The notes: generated from the letters alone by a model not told the origin. DNA of 64,000 bases from Gadus chalcogrammus (GCF_026213295.1 NC_079420.1:19565776-19629775), one strand, 5' to 3'. Positions 41,187 to 54,354 are shown, numbered from the stretch's first letter. Program-made: numbers and translations.

Positions 41187-41481
41187 TTAAAGGTGAAGTT
41201 TGTATAATTTAGTGGCAGCTAGCAGAACGGATTTGGCGGATGGGGGGGGGAGAAGCCAGCTTGGTGATTGGCTCCCGCAAAAACGTATTGGAAGCAGAGA
41301 GAAATTTATCGCTTTTCTACAGACCCTTCTGCAGAGCGAAGTCAAATCGCCGGCAGAATGGGCAGGTCTACGCTGTCTATTCAACAGGGGGATTGGGACC
41401 GCTTCCATGTGGGCTGCCATGGTGCACCGCCATGCTTCTACAATGGCCCAGAACGGACAAAAATGTGCCGTTAACCCCATG
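41187..41481 (+). mobile_element. Repeat fragment of TTAAAGGTGAAGTTTG type, split by the gypsy element
   Basis: It starts TTAAAGGTGAAGTTTGTATA near 41187 and runs to the gypsy target site at 41482. The sequence beyond 46089 may be its continuation. Ends are not resolved. Confidence 0.35.
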
Positions 41482-41486
41482 GCTAC

Positions 41487-41664
41487 TTTGTTGATAAGGT
41501 TTATTGGACTACGTTACCCATGAGGCTTAGCGTCAGTTAGAGGGAAATAGCCTACATGAAAGCTATGAGCGTGTACAGGTTGGACTGCTAATGAAATAAA
41601 ACATGGCTAGGAACTAAACCTGCTGCTGCGCCCGGTTTGTCATATATAAGGAACAAACATAACA
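41487..41664 (+). repeat. Gypsy 5' LTR
   Basis: It carries AATAAAA near 41596, followed by about 30 bases that the 3' LTR lacks (AACCTGCTGCTGCGCCCGG region). It also differs from the 3' LTR by several substitutions. Confidence 0.9.
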
Positions 41665-41792
41665 TGGTGTCAGACGAGGATTTTTATTTTTGCGGAAGTG
41701 GAAAGCGGAGTTCTGCATGCTGCAAGGATTAGCAGAAGAGGCTAACGCTAGCAACAGGTGTCGGCTCGTCAAGGTAACGGGAGAGAGGAAAC

Positions 41793-42822
41793 ATGGATAA
41801 GCTAAGTCCACCAACACCTATGCCGCTAACAGGAAATCCGGCTGATAACTGGAAAAGGTTTAAGCAAAGATTCAACACCTATATGGCTGCAAGTGGATGT
41901 GGAGCAAAGGAAGACGATAAAGTAAAAGCGTCTATCTTGCTGCACGTAATAGGTGAGGATGCATTGGATATATACAACAGTTTCCAACTTGACGATAATG
42001 CGAGCCTGGATGGATGGACAAGTTTGAAGAGTACTTTGTGCCAAAACAGAACATTACGTTTGAGAGATATAGGTTTTTCTCATGTGATCAAAAACAAGGA
42101 GTAGGTTTTGATCAGTATCTAGCTGAGTTGCACACTGAGTAAGTCGTGTGAATTTGGATATTTGAAAGACTCGCTAGTTAGAGACAAAATTGTCTGTGGA
42201 ATACCCGATAATGGACTCAGAGAAAGACTGTTGCGGGAGCAAAACTTGACATTGGACAAAACTATTAACACGTGCAGAGCAGCAGAAACCACACGTGCTC
42301 AAGCCAAGGAGCTGCGCAAGGAAGAGACAGCAGTACATGCGATAAAAACGGGAGAACAGTACTCCAAGCATCCAAATAAATACAAGTCGCAAAGAGAGGC
42401 TAAAACAGACTTTAAATGTGGAAAAATGTGGAGGAAGCCACAAACCAATGTCGTGTCCAGCACATGGCAAGGAGTGTCATAACTGCGGGAAAAATAACCA
42501 CTTCTCAAAATACTGCAAAGCGGACGCCTTTAAGAAAAAGAAGGTACATGCAGTAGAACAGGAACCTAAGGAGTTCTTTGTGGATGCGGTGCATATAAAG
42601 GAAGTTAAAGATGAGGAAGAATGGATAGTGCCATTGACTGTTAACAGGACTATCATTCCATTCAAACTGGACACGGGAGCCTCAGTCAACCTCATATCAG
42701 TGAATGAGTATGAGAATCTCACTGTGAAAAGCAAAATATTCCCTGTGAAAACAAAAGTGAGTGGATACACTGGTGTATCCGGTCAGAGGAGGCTAGATTG
42801 CAACATTCGAACACAGCGGTAA
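41793..42822 (+). pseudogene. Gypsy gag and protease, broken
   Basis: Starts MDKLSPPTPMPLTGNPADNW with a gag-like WKRFKQRFNTYM. A zinc knuckle CHNCGKNNHFSKYC lies near 42475-42520. Protease mark: LDTGASVNLIS (about 42667). The frame changes near 42100, 42420 and 42800. Confidence 0.8.
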
Positions 42823-42835
42823 GCAAATAAAAGCA

Positions 42836-45655
42836 ATGCTGTTGATTGTTGATATGAGTGTCAAGCCAATATTGGGATTACAAGCATGCCAAAGACTAGA
42901 CCTTGTAAAGAGAGTCTTTGTAGTCTCATCGAAACCTGCTAATGATCATGACTCACTCATGGAGGAATACAGTGACTGTTTTGAGGGGCTAGGATGTTTA
43001 CCAGGGGAATACAAAATTCAAGTTGATGAAAATGTGCCTCCAGTAGTTCGTCCATCCAGAAAAATATCATTCAAGCTGAGAGGAAAACTCACAGAAGAGT
43101 TAACTAGAATGGAGAAACTAGGAGTGATCAAGAAAATTGGGTCATGGGTCAGCTCACTGGTCGCTGTGGAAAAGCCCAACGGAAAGCTGAGAACATGTTT
43201 GGATCCAAGGGATCTTAACAAAGCAATCAAACGAGAGCACTTTAAGTTGCCAACAAGAGAAGAGATCATGGCACAGTTTGCTGGAGCTAAGTGGTTCAGT
43301 CAATTGGACGCGTCGTCGGGGTTCTGGCAAATGAAGCTAGACGAGGAAAGCTCCAAGCTTTGTACTTTCAACACGCCAGAGGGAAGGTACAGATTCTTAC
43401 GTCTGCCATACGGGATCCTGTCAGCGCCAGAAGTCTACCACAAGAAAATACACATGATCTTTGAACACATACCAGGAGTCGATACCATGATGGATGACAT
43501 CATCGTGTGGGCTTCCAGCCGAGAAGAACATGATGTGCGACTGAGTCAGGTGCTCGACCTGACACGGCAAGTAAACTTAAAACTCAACAAAGAAAAGTGC
43601 CTGTTTGGAGTAAAGTCATTGACATTTGTGGGGGATGTAGTCTCTGAGGCAAGGATTCGTCCAGACCTAAGGAAAACGTCAGCCATCATGAACATGGAAC
43701 GTCCCGAAAATAAGGATGACGTCAGAAGATTTCTAGGTATGGTAACTTACCTTGCAAAGTTCATACCTCAGCTGTCAAAAAAGTCAGCGCCACTCCTGGA
43801 GGAAAAAATGAATGGACATGGTCACATGAACAGGAAGACTGCTTTAAAATATTGAAGAGAATACTCACCAACGAGCCTGTGCTCTAGTTCTATGACCCGG
43901 AGAAGAGCACATGGATTACAGCTGACGCATCACAGTACGGACTAGGGGCAGTATTGCTACAGTTGCATAACAAAGACTGGCAACCTGTCACCTATGCGTC
44001 CAGAGCGTTGACATCAGCTGAAACTAGATATGCACAGATCGAGAAGGAGCTAATAGCCAGAACCTACGGATGTGAGAGATTCCATCAGTATGTATATGGT
44101 CAAGCTTTTGAAGTGGAAACGGACCATAAGCCACTGGTTTCAATTATGTAAACGACTGTCCTATTAGGATACAGCGCATGATGATACGTCTGCAAAAATA
44201 CGATGTGACTATGAACTACACACCAGGCAAGTGCATCGCATTCGCTTCAGACATGCTTTCTCGTGCAGTTGACAAAAATGAAAGGTTAGATGAAATGGGA
44301 AATGCCCAAATAAAGGCTTATGTGGACATGATAGTGTCATCCCTGCCTGTTTCTGAAGAGAGAAGAGAGCAGATCAGAAAAGAGACAGAGAAAGAGCACA
44401 CCATGAGAACACTAAAAGAGACAGTCCTGAGAGGATGGCCTGAACAAAGACAAACATGTCAAGCTGCAATACAGGACTACTGGATGTGTAGAACAGAACT
44501 CACTGTTGTGGATGGCATCATATACAAAGGAAAGAAAATTGTCATTCCACCTGCAATGCGAAAGGAAATGTTACAAAAGATACATGAAAGACATTTGGGA
44601 GAAGAAAAATGCCAGCGGAGGGCACGCGAAGTTATGTATTGGCCAAGAATGAACACAGACATCAGCCATACTACGGCTTCTTGTGAAGTATGCCTCAAAT
44701 ACAGACCCAAACAGCAGGCAGAGCCGCTGATGACACACCAAGTGCCGAAATACCCATACTACTAAGGTTGGAGTTGACTTGTTCGATTGCAATGGAAAAA
44801 ATCATATTGTGGTTACGGATTACTTCTCTAACTATCCAGAAGTTGCAACATTTCAGTCCACAACCAGCAGAGCCATCATTGCTTTTCTGAAGACTGTTTT
44901 CGCCAGACACGGAGTCCCAAATGAACTGTTTTCAGATAATGGACCACAGTTTTCAAGCTGCGAATTTGAATCATTCGCTAAAGAGTGGGGTTTTAATCAC
45001 CACACGTCAAGCCCAAACTACCCAAGGTCAAATGGACTTGCAGAGAGCTCAGTTAAGATCATCAAAGGAATAATGAAGAAAGCACATGACGGAAATTAGG
45101 ACTTTCACAAAAGTTTGTTGATCTACAGGAGCGCGCCACTGCAAAATGGCCTGTCACCAGCCCAGATGTTGATGGGACGTCGCATTCGCACTAATCTGCC
45201 CATGCACTAGAACCTGCTAAAACCAAAGGGAGCAGTTAAAGTAAGGCAAGCCAAAGAGGGAGGAGAAAGTGAAGCAGAAGAAAAGGCATGACAAAAGTGC
45301 AAAACAGCTGCCTTACCTGAAGCCGGGGGACAGAGTCCGCCTTCTGGACTACTCGACAGGAACGTGGACACAGCAGGGACTTGTACAACAGGAGGTTGCA
45401 CCTCATTCTTACCTCATCCAGACAGATCGTGGATCAGCCCTGAGGAGAAATCGTGTGGACATCCGTCTACAAACTAACTGCTCCGAGACTGTCACACAGC
45501 CACCAGAAGTGACAAACACCACTACGGGCAACAGAGACTGTCCGAGTTCCCTGAATACTACTGACTCTGGTCAAACCGTACCCAGTTCACCAGCGGTGAA
45601 ACACAGACCCAGCAGGATGGTTAAACCACCTGAGAGACTGATAGAATCCTGCTGA
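42836..45655 (+). pseudogene. Gypsy reverse transcriptase, RNase H and integrase, broken
   Basis: Reverse transcriptase blocks: EKPNGKLRTCLDPRDLNKAI, FSQLDASSGFWQMKLDE, FLRLPYGILSAPEVY and MMDDIIVWAS in place of a YxDD core (42836-43855). RNase H: ITADASQYGLGAVLLQ and YAQIEKELIA (about 43915-44150). Integrase: a zinc-finger-like HLGEEKCQRRAREVMYWP, VVTDYFSNYPEV, then HHTSSPNYPRSNGLAESSVK (44590-45097). A C-terminal LKPGDRVRLLD region closes at 45655. Confidence 0.85.
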
Positions 45656-45926
45656 TGGAGTTATGCACTATGGGGGGAATATAAAAAAAAAGAAAAAAAA
45701 AAGGGTTGGAAATAAATAAGTGAATGTTTGTAACTGTGGTTATGGCAGTATAATTTATGTTTGGTTTTGAATATCTTATACTGAGAAAGCAAAGTTTGAT
45801 GCTTACGGTTAAGCTAAAGTATTACTTAAACAAATGTTGTTTATTTGTTGTTATGTGGTAATGCAGTTACTTATTTTGAATGCATTTGTTTAGAAAGAAA
45901 ATGCTTTGCTTCTAAAGGAAGGGAGA

Positions 45927-46083
45927 TGTGTTGATAAGGTTTATTGGACTACGTTACCCATGAGGCTTAGCGCCAGTTAGAGGGAAATAGCCTACACGAG
46001 AGCTATGAGCGTGTAGCCGTGTACAGGTTGGACTGCTAATGCAATAAAACAGGTATAAACATATATAAGGAATGAACATAACA
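45927..46083 (+). repeat. Gypsy 3' LTR
   Basis: Starts TGTGTTGATAAGG after the purine tract and ends ATAACA before the GCTAC duplication. Confidence 0.9.
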
Positions 46084-46312
46084 GCTACGACCAAGGGGAT
46101 GACGGCGTGTCCCCTCATTTCATCTTCTAACTTGCTATCGTCAACTTATTCTGGTCAGCAGAGCTCATTTAACTGTTAACTTGAAGCCTTGATAACAGCC
46201 AAGTACGTTTCACTGCAATTTAGCAAGCGGCAAATCCTGGTATAGTAGCTGGCTACTCTCGTGCAACGATTACTGAATATATTATTTTGGGTTTGTGTCT
46301 CGTGGTCTTCCG

Positions 46313-46620
<308 letters not shown>

Positions 46621-46624
46621 TGTA

Positions 46625-48318
46625 AGATGTCTTCTCCCCAGTCCCTCTGCCCCTCCTGCATCTCCAGTCACATCCGCCAACCCTCAGTCTGGGACTACTC
46701 AGCTCCTCTGCTGTTTCACGGTCATCACTCAGCATGAGATTGAATACATCCTAAGGAAGATGAAGCCCTCCACCTGTGACCTGGACCCATTTCCCTGCAC
46801 CCTGATAAAAAAGTTACTCCTCTGCAATAAGTCCCATGATCACCAAAATCATCAATCAGTCCCTCCGGTCTGGCCATGTCCCTACGTCTCTGAAAACCGC
46901 TTTCATCAAGCCACTACTCAAAAAGCCCAGCCTTGACCCCGAAGCACCTGCCAACTACCGCCCCATTTCCAACCTCCCTTTCCTATCAAAGGTGTTGGAA
47001 AAGGTAGTTTCTGCCCAACTCCACAACCACCTCATAACAAACAGTCTTTATTTGTAGTTCCAGTCTGGTTTCCGCTCTGGCCACAGTACGGAAACTGCCC
47101 TGGTCAGGGTCACCAGTGCTGATGACTGCTGACTCTCCATCGCTTCTCATCGTTCTTGACCTCACCGCAGCATTTGATACTGTGGACCACCACATCCTTC
47201 TACACCTCCTTCACTACTCCATCGGACTCTCTGACACTACCCTGGCTTGGTTCACATGATATCCCTCAGACAGAACAGAGTATGTATCCCTGGGTGGTGC
47301 TAAATCAGACAAGTGACACACTCTGTCACTTGTGGTGTCCCTCAATGATCAGTCCTTGGCCCCACCCTCTTCACGCTATACATGCTCTACTTTGGTCGCG
47401 TCATCAGCCGGCATGGAATATCTTTCCACTGCTACTCTGATGACACCCAACTTTACATAAAAACAAACCTAACCCCCTCTGCAGCCCTATCCACAATTTA
47501 CACCTGCCTGGAGGAGATAAAGGCATGGATGGCGGCTAACTTCCTGCAACTCTGTAGCTAAAAAAATGAAGCCATTCTTGTTGGCCCTCCACACCAGACC
47601 TGGTCATTCACTATCACCAGCATCACCTTCTCTGGCCACGACATCCACCTCTCATCCTCAGTCACTAAACTCTGTGTCAAAATGGACCCTCACCTGACCT
47701 TTGAGGCCCACATTCAACATCTTTGCAAAACCTCCTTCTTCCATCTCAGGAACATTGCAAAACTCTGCCCCATACTCACTCTCCCCAATGCCGAAAAACT
47801 TGTCCAAGCTTTTGTCTCCTTCAGGCTGGACTACTGCAAAGCACTCCTCATCAGGATCCCCATTCCCCAGCAAGAACATCCAGCGGCTGCAGTGCATCCA
47901 GAATTGTGCCGCTAGGATTCAAGGTTTCCCTTCTGTCCCACCAGTGCCTTCATGGCACTGCCCCCCTATACCTCAAATAACTCATCACCCCCCATCCCTC
48001 CTCACGCCATCTCCGCTCTAGACAGGCCAACCTCCTCCAGCTTCCGAGGACAAGGCTTCAAGTCTGTGGAATGCTTTTCCTGACCACCACAGACTGTGGA
48101 TTCTTTTAAAAAAGGCCTGAAAACCCATCTTTTTAGAAAAGCCTTTGGCTAAACTACTATTTTAAATGTTTTTTCTGTGTTTTTCTTTTCTTTTTAATCT
48201 AGTTTTAAAGGCTTTGATTTTGTTTTTATCCTTTTACATGTGCATTGTAATACTTTGAGGTCATTGAGTTTATGTAAAGTGCGTTATAAATAAAATGCAT
48301 TATTATTATTATAAATAG
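46625..48318 (+). mobile_element. L2-like LINE reverse transcriptase fragment
   Basis: Reverse transcriptase words: ANYRPISNLPFLSKVLEKVV (about 46946), FQSGFRSGHSTETALVRVT after one in-frame TAG, SDDTQLYIK in place of FADD, and FHLRNIAKLCPILTLPNAEK. The 3' end GCGTTATAAATAAAATGCATTATTATTATT is the tail typical of fish L2-type LINEs. Several stops and frameshifts; 5' truncated. Confidence 0.85.
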
Positions 48319-48854
48319 GAAGCTTGCAAATGAGCATTTCACTCAACAGAAATAGTAAATACACACTCAGAATGAGGAATGTCCTCCCACACATGATGAA
48401 TAAATGAATTGTTTCAAATAAACATGCTTAGCTAAACCAATGAGCTTGGTGTTTTGCTTTCACAAATAGGTTATCGTCTGCGTAAAAACCAAATCTGTCC
48501 TTGCACATCTCTCCCCTACGTCAATTACCCCCCAGACAGTCAGACTCATGTTGATTACAAAAATAACTTATTATCACAACTAAAATGTGTTAACTGCGGG
48601 TGGCCTTCAAAAGGTAACTTAGTATAATTGTATATTTAATAGCAAGTGGAACCTAGTTTACGACAAAAAAAAACCAATGTACGGCAGCTCAGCTGGAACA
48701 CTTATCGTTGCTACTGCAACGCTGTGGTTTGGAGCAGAGCTATTACTTGGAGTAAAAGCTGGTTAACTAATTTAGGCATAAAATAGTAAATGAGTGAAGT
48801 GCACTATTAAGGTGATACCTCCTCATCTAGGTTTGTGCATATCGTTATATTCGA
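48319..48854. other. Spacer between LINE and dispersed repeat
   Basis: No gene or element is recognised here. Confidence 0.4.
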
Positions 48855-49190
48855 TAACCTGGCTCCGCTCGCCTACGTACTTCAATTTTAATTTCCCTTC
48901 AGTACTAGGTCTGTATTGGTATATTCGCTGGTTTTCTGCACACCCTTTGGCCTTTCAATCAGAAAACACAGGGAGTGGCTGAGAACAATGACGTTGATGT
49001 CGTGCGCTAGTTTGAGTTGTAGTCGCTAGCGATTGGTTATGGCAGATCCAGAGTGGTACTGGACCGATCAAATAGTTTTAAACTCCAACAGACACACGTC
49101 TTCAGGTGAGTTAATGTTTGTCAATGGAGAGTGGCCAGACTCTCAGTGCAAATTAAATGAAGTACGAGAGACTGATAGGACCAGGCAATA
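48855..49190 (+). repeat. Dispersed repeat, copy 2
   Basis: Shorter copy of 20340-20882, sharing CAGTACTAGGTCT, GCGATTGGTTATGGCAGATC, AGAGTGG-ACTGG and GAAGTACGAGAG. Confidence 0.65.
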
Positions 49191-49817
49191 CAATAACTGG
49201 GGGGCCGGGGGATCAGAACAAATATCGATATGACACAAACATCGTTCCGAATGTTTGTGTCATAAAATATGTAATTTTGGTTGTTATTATTTCTTCTTGA
49301 TGTTTGACCATTCATATTCTTACTTATGATTTTTTTCTTTGTAAAGCTCTTTGAATTGCCTCGTGTTTGAAGGGTGCTCGGTAATTCAACTTGCCGTGTC
49401 TAATATTTTTCATTAATTTTCATTTGTATTTTATTTTTCTGAAACATGCTTTTTGCATTCATGTCATGTTGAAGATAAATGTATTCTATGGGCTCTGAAG
49501 CCCCCCAACAAGGTGGGGGGTCTCTCCTGTTTCATTCAAGCGAGAGAGACCCAGTTGCACGTGTTTTTCAATTTGTGAGCTCAGCCAGAGGACCTGACTC
49601 CTTAAACCCCACTGCCTTTCCACCTGGCTGGAGGAGGCAGAATCGACCATGCAGTGAACTCTAAACACAATGATCTACCACACGTCGTTCACAAATATTT
49701 AACAGCCCCATGCAAAAAAAACGGATTGGTCCTGAAACAAAACGTGAAAAACGTTTTGCTTTGGTACCTTCATTGTCTTTCTCTGCAACCTATTCATGTT
49801 CTCCACAGTGGGTGAAA
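49191..49817 (+). other. Upstream region and 5' UTR of the slc5a7-like gene
   Basis: No upstream coding exon is seen. An acceptor cag at 49806-49808 precedes the start codon by nine bases, so a non-coding first exon lies upstream, as in mammalian SLC5A7. Its position is not resolved. Confidence 0.45.
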
Positions 49818-52800
49818 ATGGTCGTCAATGTTGGCGGCGTTGTGGCCGTGGTGGTCTTCTATTGTGTCATTCTGTTGACTGGGATCTGGGCTTCTAAGAA
49901 GGCCAGGAGAGAGGAAAAGAAATGCCAGACCAGCAAGAGCGAGGTCACCATAATTGGGGGCCGGAACATAAGTCTTTGGCTGGGAAGTTTCACTATGACA
50001 GGTGAGTTTGTTTGTTTGTTAAGTGCTACTGCATTTAGCCTGTCTTTGGCATCATCGTAAAATATTGTGTATGTGTTCTACATGCCTTGCTTGAAATCTT
50101 GGGCTTTGTCTGAAACTTAAAATGCGTTTTATGTGTTCATCTGTAGCAACATGGGTTGGAGGAGGTTATATTATGGGCACTGCTGAATCCATTTATTCCC
50201 CCGAGCTTGGTTTTGTCTGGGCCGTTGCACCTTTTGCTTACATCGTCTGCTTTCTTCTAGGTAAGATTTGGGTTGAACATAGCCACAGCTGTCTGAAGTC
50301 TATTTGCCAACATTAAAGAGTTTGTTGCAATTATCATAATAAAATATCTCTCTTTGTGTTTTGGTCCTTAGCCGGATTGTTTTTTGCTAAACCCATGAGA
50401 TCAAAGCGCTACGTCACCATGATGGACCCATTCCAACGTTCCTACGGAAACGCCTTCACCGCAGCATTGCTGATACCTGCACTGCTCAGTGATATTTTTG
50501 TTATTGCCTGCATTCTTGCTAGCCTGGGTGGGTACCCCCCTAAGTTCCCCTAAACACTCTTAATATTTTGCTTGTGATCTCTGATTTGGTGTTCTTTGTG
50601 TGTTTCAGGGGGAACTATAAGTATAATCCTAGGAATTTCCTCCACCATTTCTATCTGCGTCTCATCCGCGGTGTCTGTCATCTACACATTGATGGGCGGC
50701 CTCTACTCAGTGGCCTACACTGATGTGGTCCAGCTCTGCCTCATATTCATTGGCATGGTAAAAAATACATATATTGGGATAAGAAATTATAGGATCTAGT
50801 TGTCTGACTCCCAGAGTAAAGGTTTTGGGTTCTATCCTTTCACTATCCCGGGCCTATCCCCGACCTGCTCTTCTTTGACATATTTCTGTATTCGCTGTAG
50901 TACGCTTGGATATGGAAGTAAATCTGTGCCATCGGATTTTGAAAAAAATAAAAAGCCATTGAATTCTAAGCACTAAATATATGTATGCATTGAAATAACG
51001 TACCTGGATTTTTTTTTGCCTCTGAGTTTCACTCTTTAAATTGTCAAATCATTTTCAGTTTTATTTTTCAATGTTAAAAAATTCAACTTAAATATTTCCA
51101 AAGTCGCCAAATTCCACATGTCAAAGTCAGCTGCAAAATTCAAAGTATGAAATTCAGCGTTAACATCGGGGGACCCAAGGAAGAGCAATCGATCCTAGAT
51201 GCTAGATTGCGGTCAAGCAAGGAGAGCGAGCGGGTGTTACACAGAAATCTGCTACCGAATAGTGTGACCCCAGGGGGCGATGTTGCATATTTTCTGCAAC
51301 ATGTACGAGTTTGAAGCGTAGCAGTCATGAAGTCGTTCATGTGCGGAAACATGCACAAGCTTAAAACGTAACGTTTGTATCGTCATCGATCACTCGAATT
51401 GCGGGGATATTCATTTGGTGACGCCGCGCGCATGTTAAGTGGCTGGAGCAAAACGGTTGATATGCCTCTGTGGTGGCATAACAAGAGCGCAATGAGCGCG
51501 CAGAGCCAACACTATTCTGTACCAAGTGACATGATACAGATATATAAGGATGACAAATTAAACGAAGGTCGCTATCGGGCGGTTCTAACGTAAGCAAAGG
51601 GACCTCGGATCGCCTGAAATTGGTGCCCCAATAAATCTTGCTCCATTACCTACTACAATTCCCCTTACGCTGCATGTTAATCCAGCCAAGTCACTGCAAT
51701 CACACACACACACACTTCACGTACAGGCATTAGTTCATCGTTTACTTCATGACGTTGATTTACCTTTGAGCATTCCCTACAATAGGCTACTGTGTAAAAT
51801 GCTGTTTAGAATGAACGTTTGTATCAAGAAAGAACCAGCGAGTGATGCTCTTATTCCAGCTCTCCTTGCTTGACCGCGATCTAGCATCTAGGACAGTGGT
51901 CTCAAACTCAACTTACCTGGGGGTCGCTGGAGGTAGAGTCTGGGTCAGGCTGGGCCGCATCAAGTATTCCACAAAATAGGAGCGCCACTGACCCAATCTA
52001 AGTTAATGATCGGGCTATAATTAGATCACGTTGGCTATGTAATCGCTGACAACAGGGGACATTTCATAGCGGTTGGTGGAAACCGGGACATTTTAGGGTC
52101 CTTTGTTTTTTTGTCGGGACTCAGGACACGCAACTCAAAATTGGGACGTTCCCGGCATAACCGGGACAACTGGTCAGCCTATCACAAGTCATAAAAAAGC
52201 GTGGCAAGCCACTCAACAACGCGCGGGCCGCACTTACACTAAACTTTGTCATGTAGGGGGCCACAAAATATCCCGCGGGCCTCAATTGGCCCCTGGCCCG
52301 TGAGTTTGAGACCCCTGATCTAGGATAAATTGCTCTTCCTTGGGTCCCCGGATGTAAACATTGAATTTCATACATTGAATTCTGCACTTTACTTTGGCAT
52401 TTTGAATTTTGGAACGTTGAAAATATTTAAGTTGAATTATTTAACGTTGAATATTTGTTTTTGATTTTTTGAACCGTGGATTGAAAATGATTTGTTGAAA
52501 ATTGACAATTTAAAGAGTTGAATTCAGAGGCATAAAATCCAGATACGTTATTTCAATGCATAAATATTCAGTGCTTAGTATTCAATGGGTTTTTATTTTC
52601 TAAATCCGATGGCGCAGATTTACTTCCATACTTGGATTAAAATGGCCACCAAAAAAACAAAACTTATTAGTGGAATCAATCATGTGCAAAAAGATATACA
52701 TATACCAATAATAATATAGATAAACTATAACCAATGTTAATAATAACCTCAAACTAAAAGTAGTGCATTCAAATTTCTGTCTTTCAGTGGGTCAGCATAC

Positions 52801-52933
52801 CATTCGTGCTTCTGAACCCTGCATCCGTGGACATCTCTCAGACCGCCTTCCTCAACCAGAGCAACCACACCTCATGGATAGGGGACCTGAAGCTGGAAGA
52901 TGCTGGCATATGGGCTGATATGACGCTGATATT

Positions 52934-53028
<95 letters not shown>

Positions 53029-54354
53029 ACTGATATTGCATTATTTTTAATGGGTGAATAATACCAGCCTTTGAACCATAAATAAAGATGAGCTATACCA
53101 AGCAATGTGCCTGCTGGAAGACTACTATGGAGCTCAGCACTCTATATAGTGTGTCAAGTATTAGGCAACACCCTGACGTCTGTGGTCATCTATTGTATGT
53201 CGCTACGTTGTAGGCATTGGGCAGCCTGGCCTACCAGGTCCTGTACCAGCGCCTGCTTTCTGCAGCCTCCTCCACTCAGGCCCAGCTCACCTGCTTTGTA
53301 GCTGCTTTCACATGCTTTGTGCTGGGGATCCCTTCAATTCTCATTGGAGCGGTGGCTGCCTCTACAGGTAGGTACATGTCAATGCAAGTGCTCAACTTTT
53401 AAAACACTCACAAATCATTGCCCAATTGGTGTACCACAATCTTTACAGCATTTCTCCTCACTACTGTAATCTGCCTTCATAAATGAAACACACTCTCCGT
53501 CTGTCCGTTGTGCATCAGACTGGAACCAGACAGAGTACGGTTTGCCCTCTCCTTATGAACGTGGCGATGCACCAAATATCTTGCCACTTGCCCTGCTGTA
53601 CCTCACCCCGACCTGGGTGTCCGTGTTGGGCATTGGCGCTTTGGCTGCGGCGGTTATGTCTTCCATGGACTCTGTGCTGCTCTCCTCTGCATCAATGTTC
53701 ACCCAGAACATCTACAAAAGCACTTTAAGGAAAGGGGTATGTGTGTGTGTGTGTGTGTGTGTACATAGCTGCAGATGTAATGTTGAGGTTTTCCCTTTTG
53801 TCCTGATTACCAGCGTTCTTTTTTTCCCTTTGCAGGCGTCAGAAAGGGAGCTTCTGTGGGTGATTCGCACTTGTGTGGTGTTGGTGGCAGCGCCCGGCAC
53901 AGGCCTAGCCTTTGTTCAAGACAGTGTGGTTTACCTCTTTGTGCTAAGCGCTGATCTGCTATACTGTGTTGTTCTTCCTCAGCTAATCTGTGTGCTTTTC
54001 TGCCGTCATGCTAATATCTACGGTGCCATTACCGGCTACGTAGTGACTCTGATGCTACGCCTGATGGGTGGGGAGCCGGTACTAGGGCTGCCTTGTGTCA
54101 TCTACTACCCTGGCTGGAGGGAGGTGGATGGGGTTATCAAGCAGTACTTCCCTTTCAAGACTCTCGCTTTTCTGACCTCTTTAGTGTGCATCCCTGTGGT
54201 GTCCTGGCTGGCCCGTCTGGTCTTCACTCAGCATCTCCTGCCTCTCTCGTGGGACGTCCTGAGGGTGTTTAGAGAGAAGGAGCAAGCAGAGGGGGCAGCC
54301 CATAATGACCGAGCAAAGAGACCAAACTCTGCTCTGCTTGAAACACCGTTATAG
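49818..54354 (+). CDS. slc5a7: High-affinity choline transporter family member (slc5a7-like), complete
   Basis: SLC5A7 (CHT1) is a Na+/Cl--coupled choline transporter that feeds acetylcholine synthesis in cholinergic terminals. Coding exons: 49818-50001, 50147-50260, 50372-50527, 50609-50757, 52788-52934, 53214-53367, 53519-53736 and 53836-54354. All are GT/AG with matching phases, giving 546 residues (mammalian CHT1 is about 580). Family marks: [48 protein letters not shown], a [10 protein letters not shown] block, [30 protein letters not shown] and a [10 protein letters not shown] block. Several positions fixed in mammalian CHT1 differ (see findings), so this may be a diverged teleost paralogue. 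Intron 4 is enlarged by a foldback element with a nested hAT. The cytoplasmic tail is short and ends NSALLETPL. Confidence 0.9.
50905..52640. mobile_element. Foldback (long-inverted-repeat) element in slc5a7 intron 4
   Basis: The left arm runs from about 50905 (TATGGAAGTAAATCTGTGCC) to about 51240. It is inverted at about 51856-52635 (end GCGCAGATTTACTTCCATA), allowing for a hAT-like insertion in the right arm. Inner arm pairs include GGGGACCCAAGGAAGAGCAA against TTGCTCTTCCTTGGGTCCCC and GGTCAAGCAAGGAGAGC against its complement. There is no coding content. Confidence 0.85.
51894..52317. mobile_element. 424-bp hAT-like MITE nested in the foldback element
   Basis: Ends CAGTGGTCTCAAACTC and GAGTTTGAGACCCCTG are inverted repeats; the 8-base duplication ATCTAGGA lies at 51886-51893 and 52318-52325. 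Confidence 0.93.
52935..53026 (+). repeat. (TG)n fused to slc5a7 exon 5 donor
   Basis: The exon 5 donor is itself GTGTGTGTG: the repeat starts at the first intron base and runs about 92 bases. Confidence 0.95.

Larger units (their letters stand above)
41487..46083 (+). mobile_element. Ty3/gypsy LTR retrotransposon, both LTRs present, internally decayed
   Basis: 5' LTR 41487-41664 and 3' LTR 45927-46083 share TTGATAAGGTTTATTGGACT and end ATAACA. They are flanked by the 5-base duplication GCTAC (41482-41486 and 46084-46088). A primer site TGGTGTCAGACGAGG follows at 41665. A purine tract AAAGGAAGGGAGA precedes the 3' LTR. The order gag, protease, reverse transcriptase, RNase H, integrase is that of gypsy. 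Several stops and frameshifts (about 42105, 42800, 43856, 43888, 44149, 44764, 45097) make it non-autonomous. Confidence 0.93.

Noticed and set aside
41200..41523. Overlapping frames of 68-107 codons upstream of the gypsy element
   Set aside because: They lie in a repeat fragment and run into the LTR; no motif or splice signal supports them.
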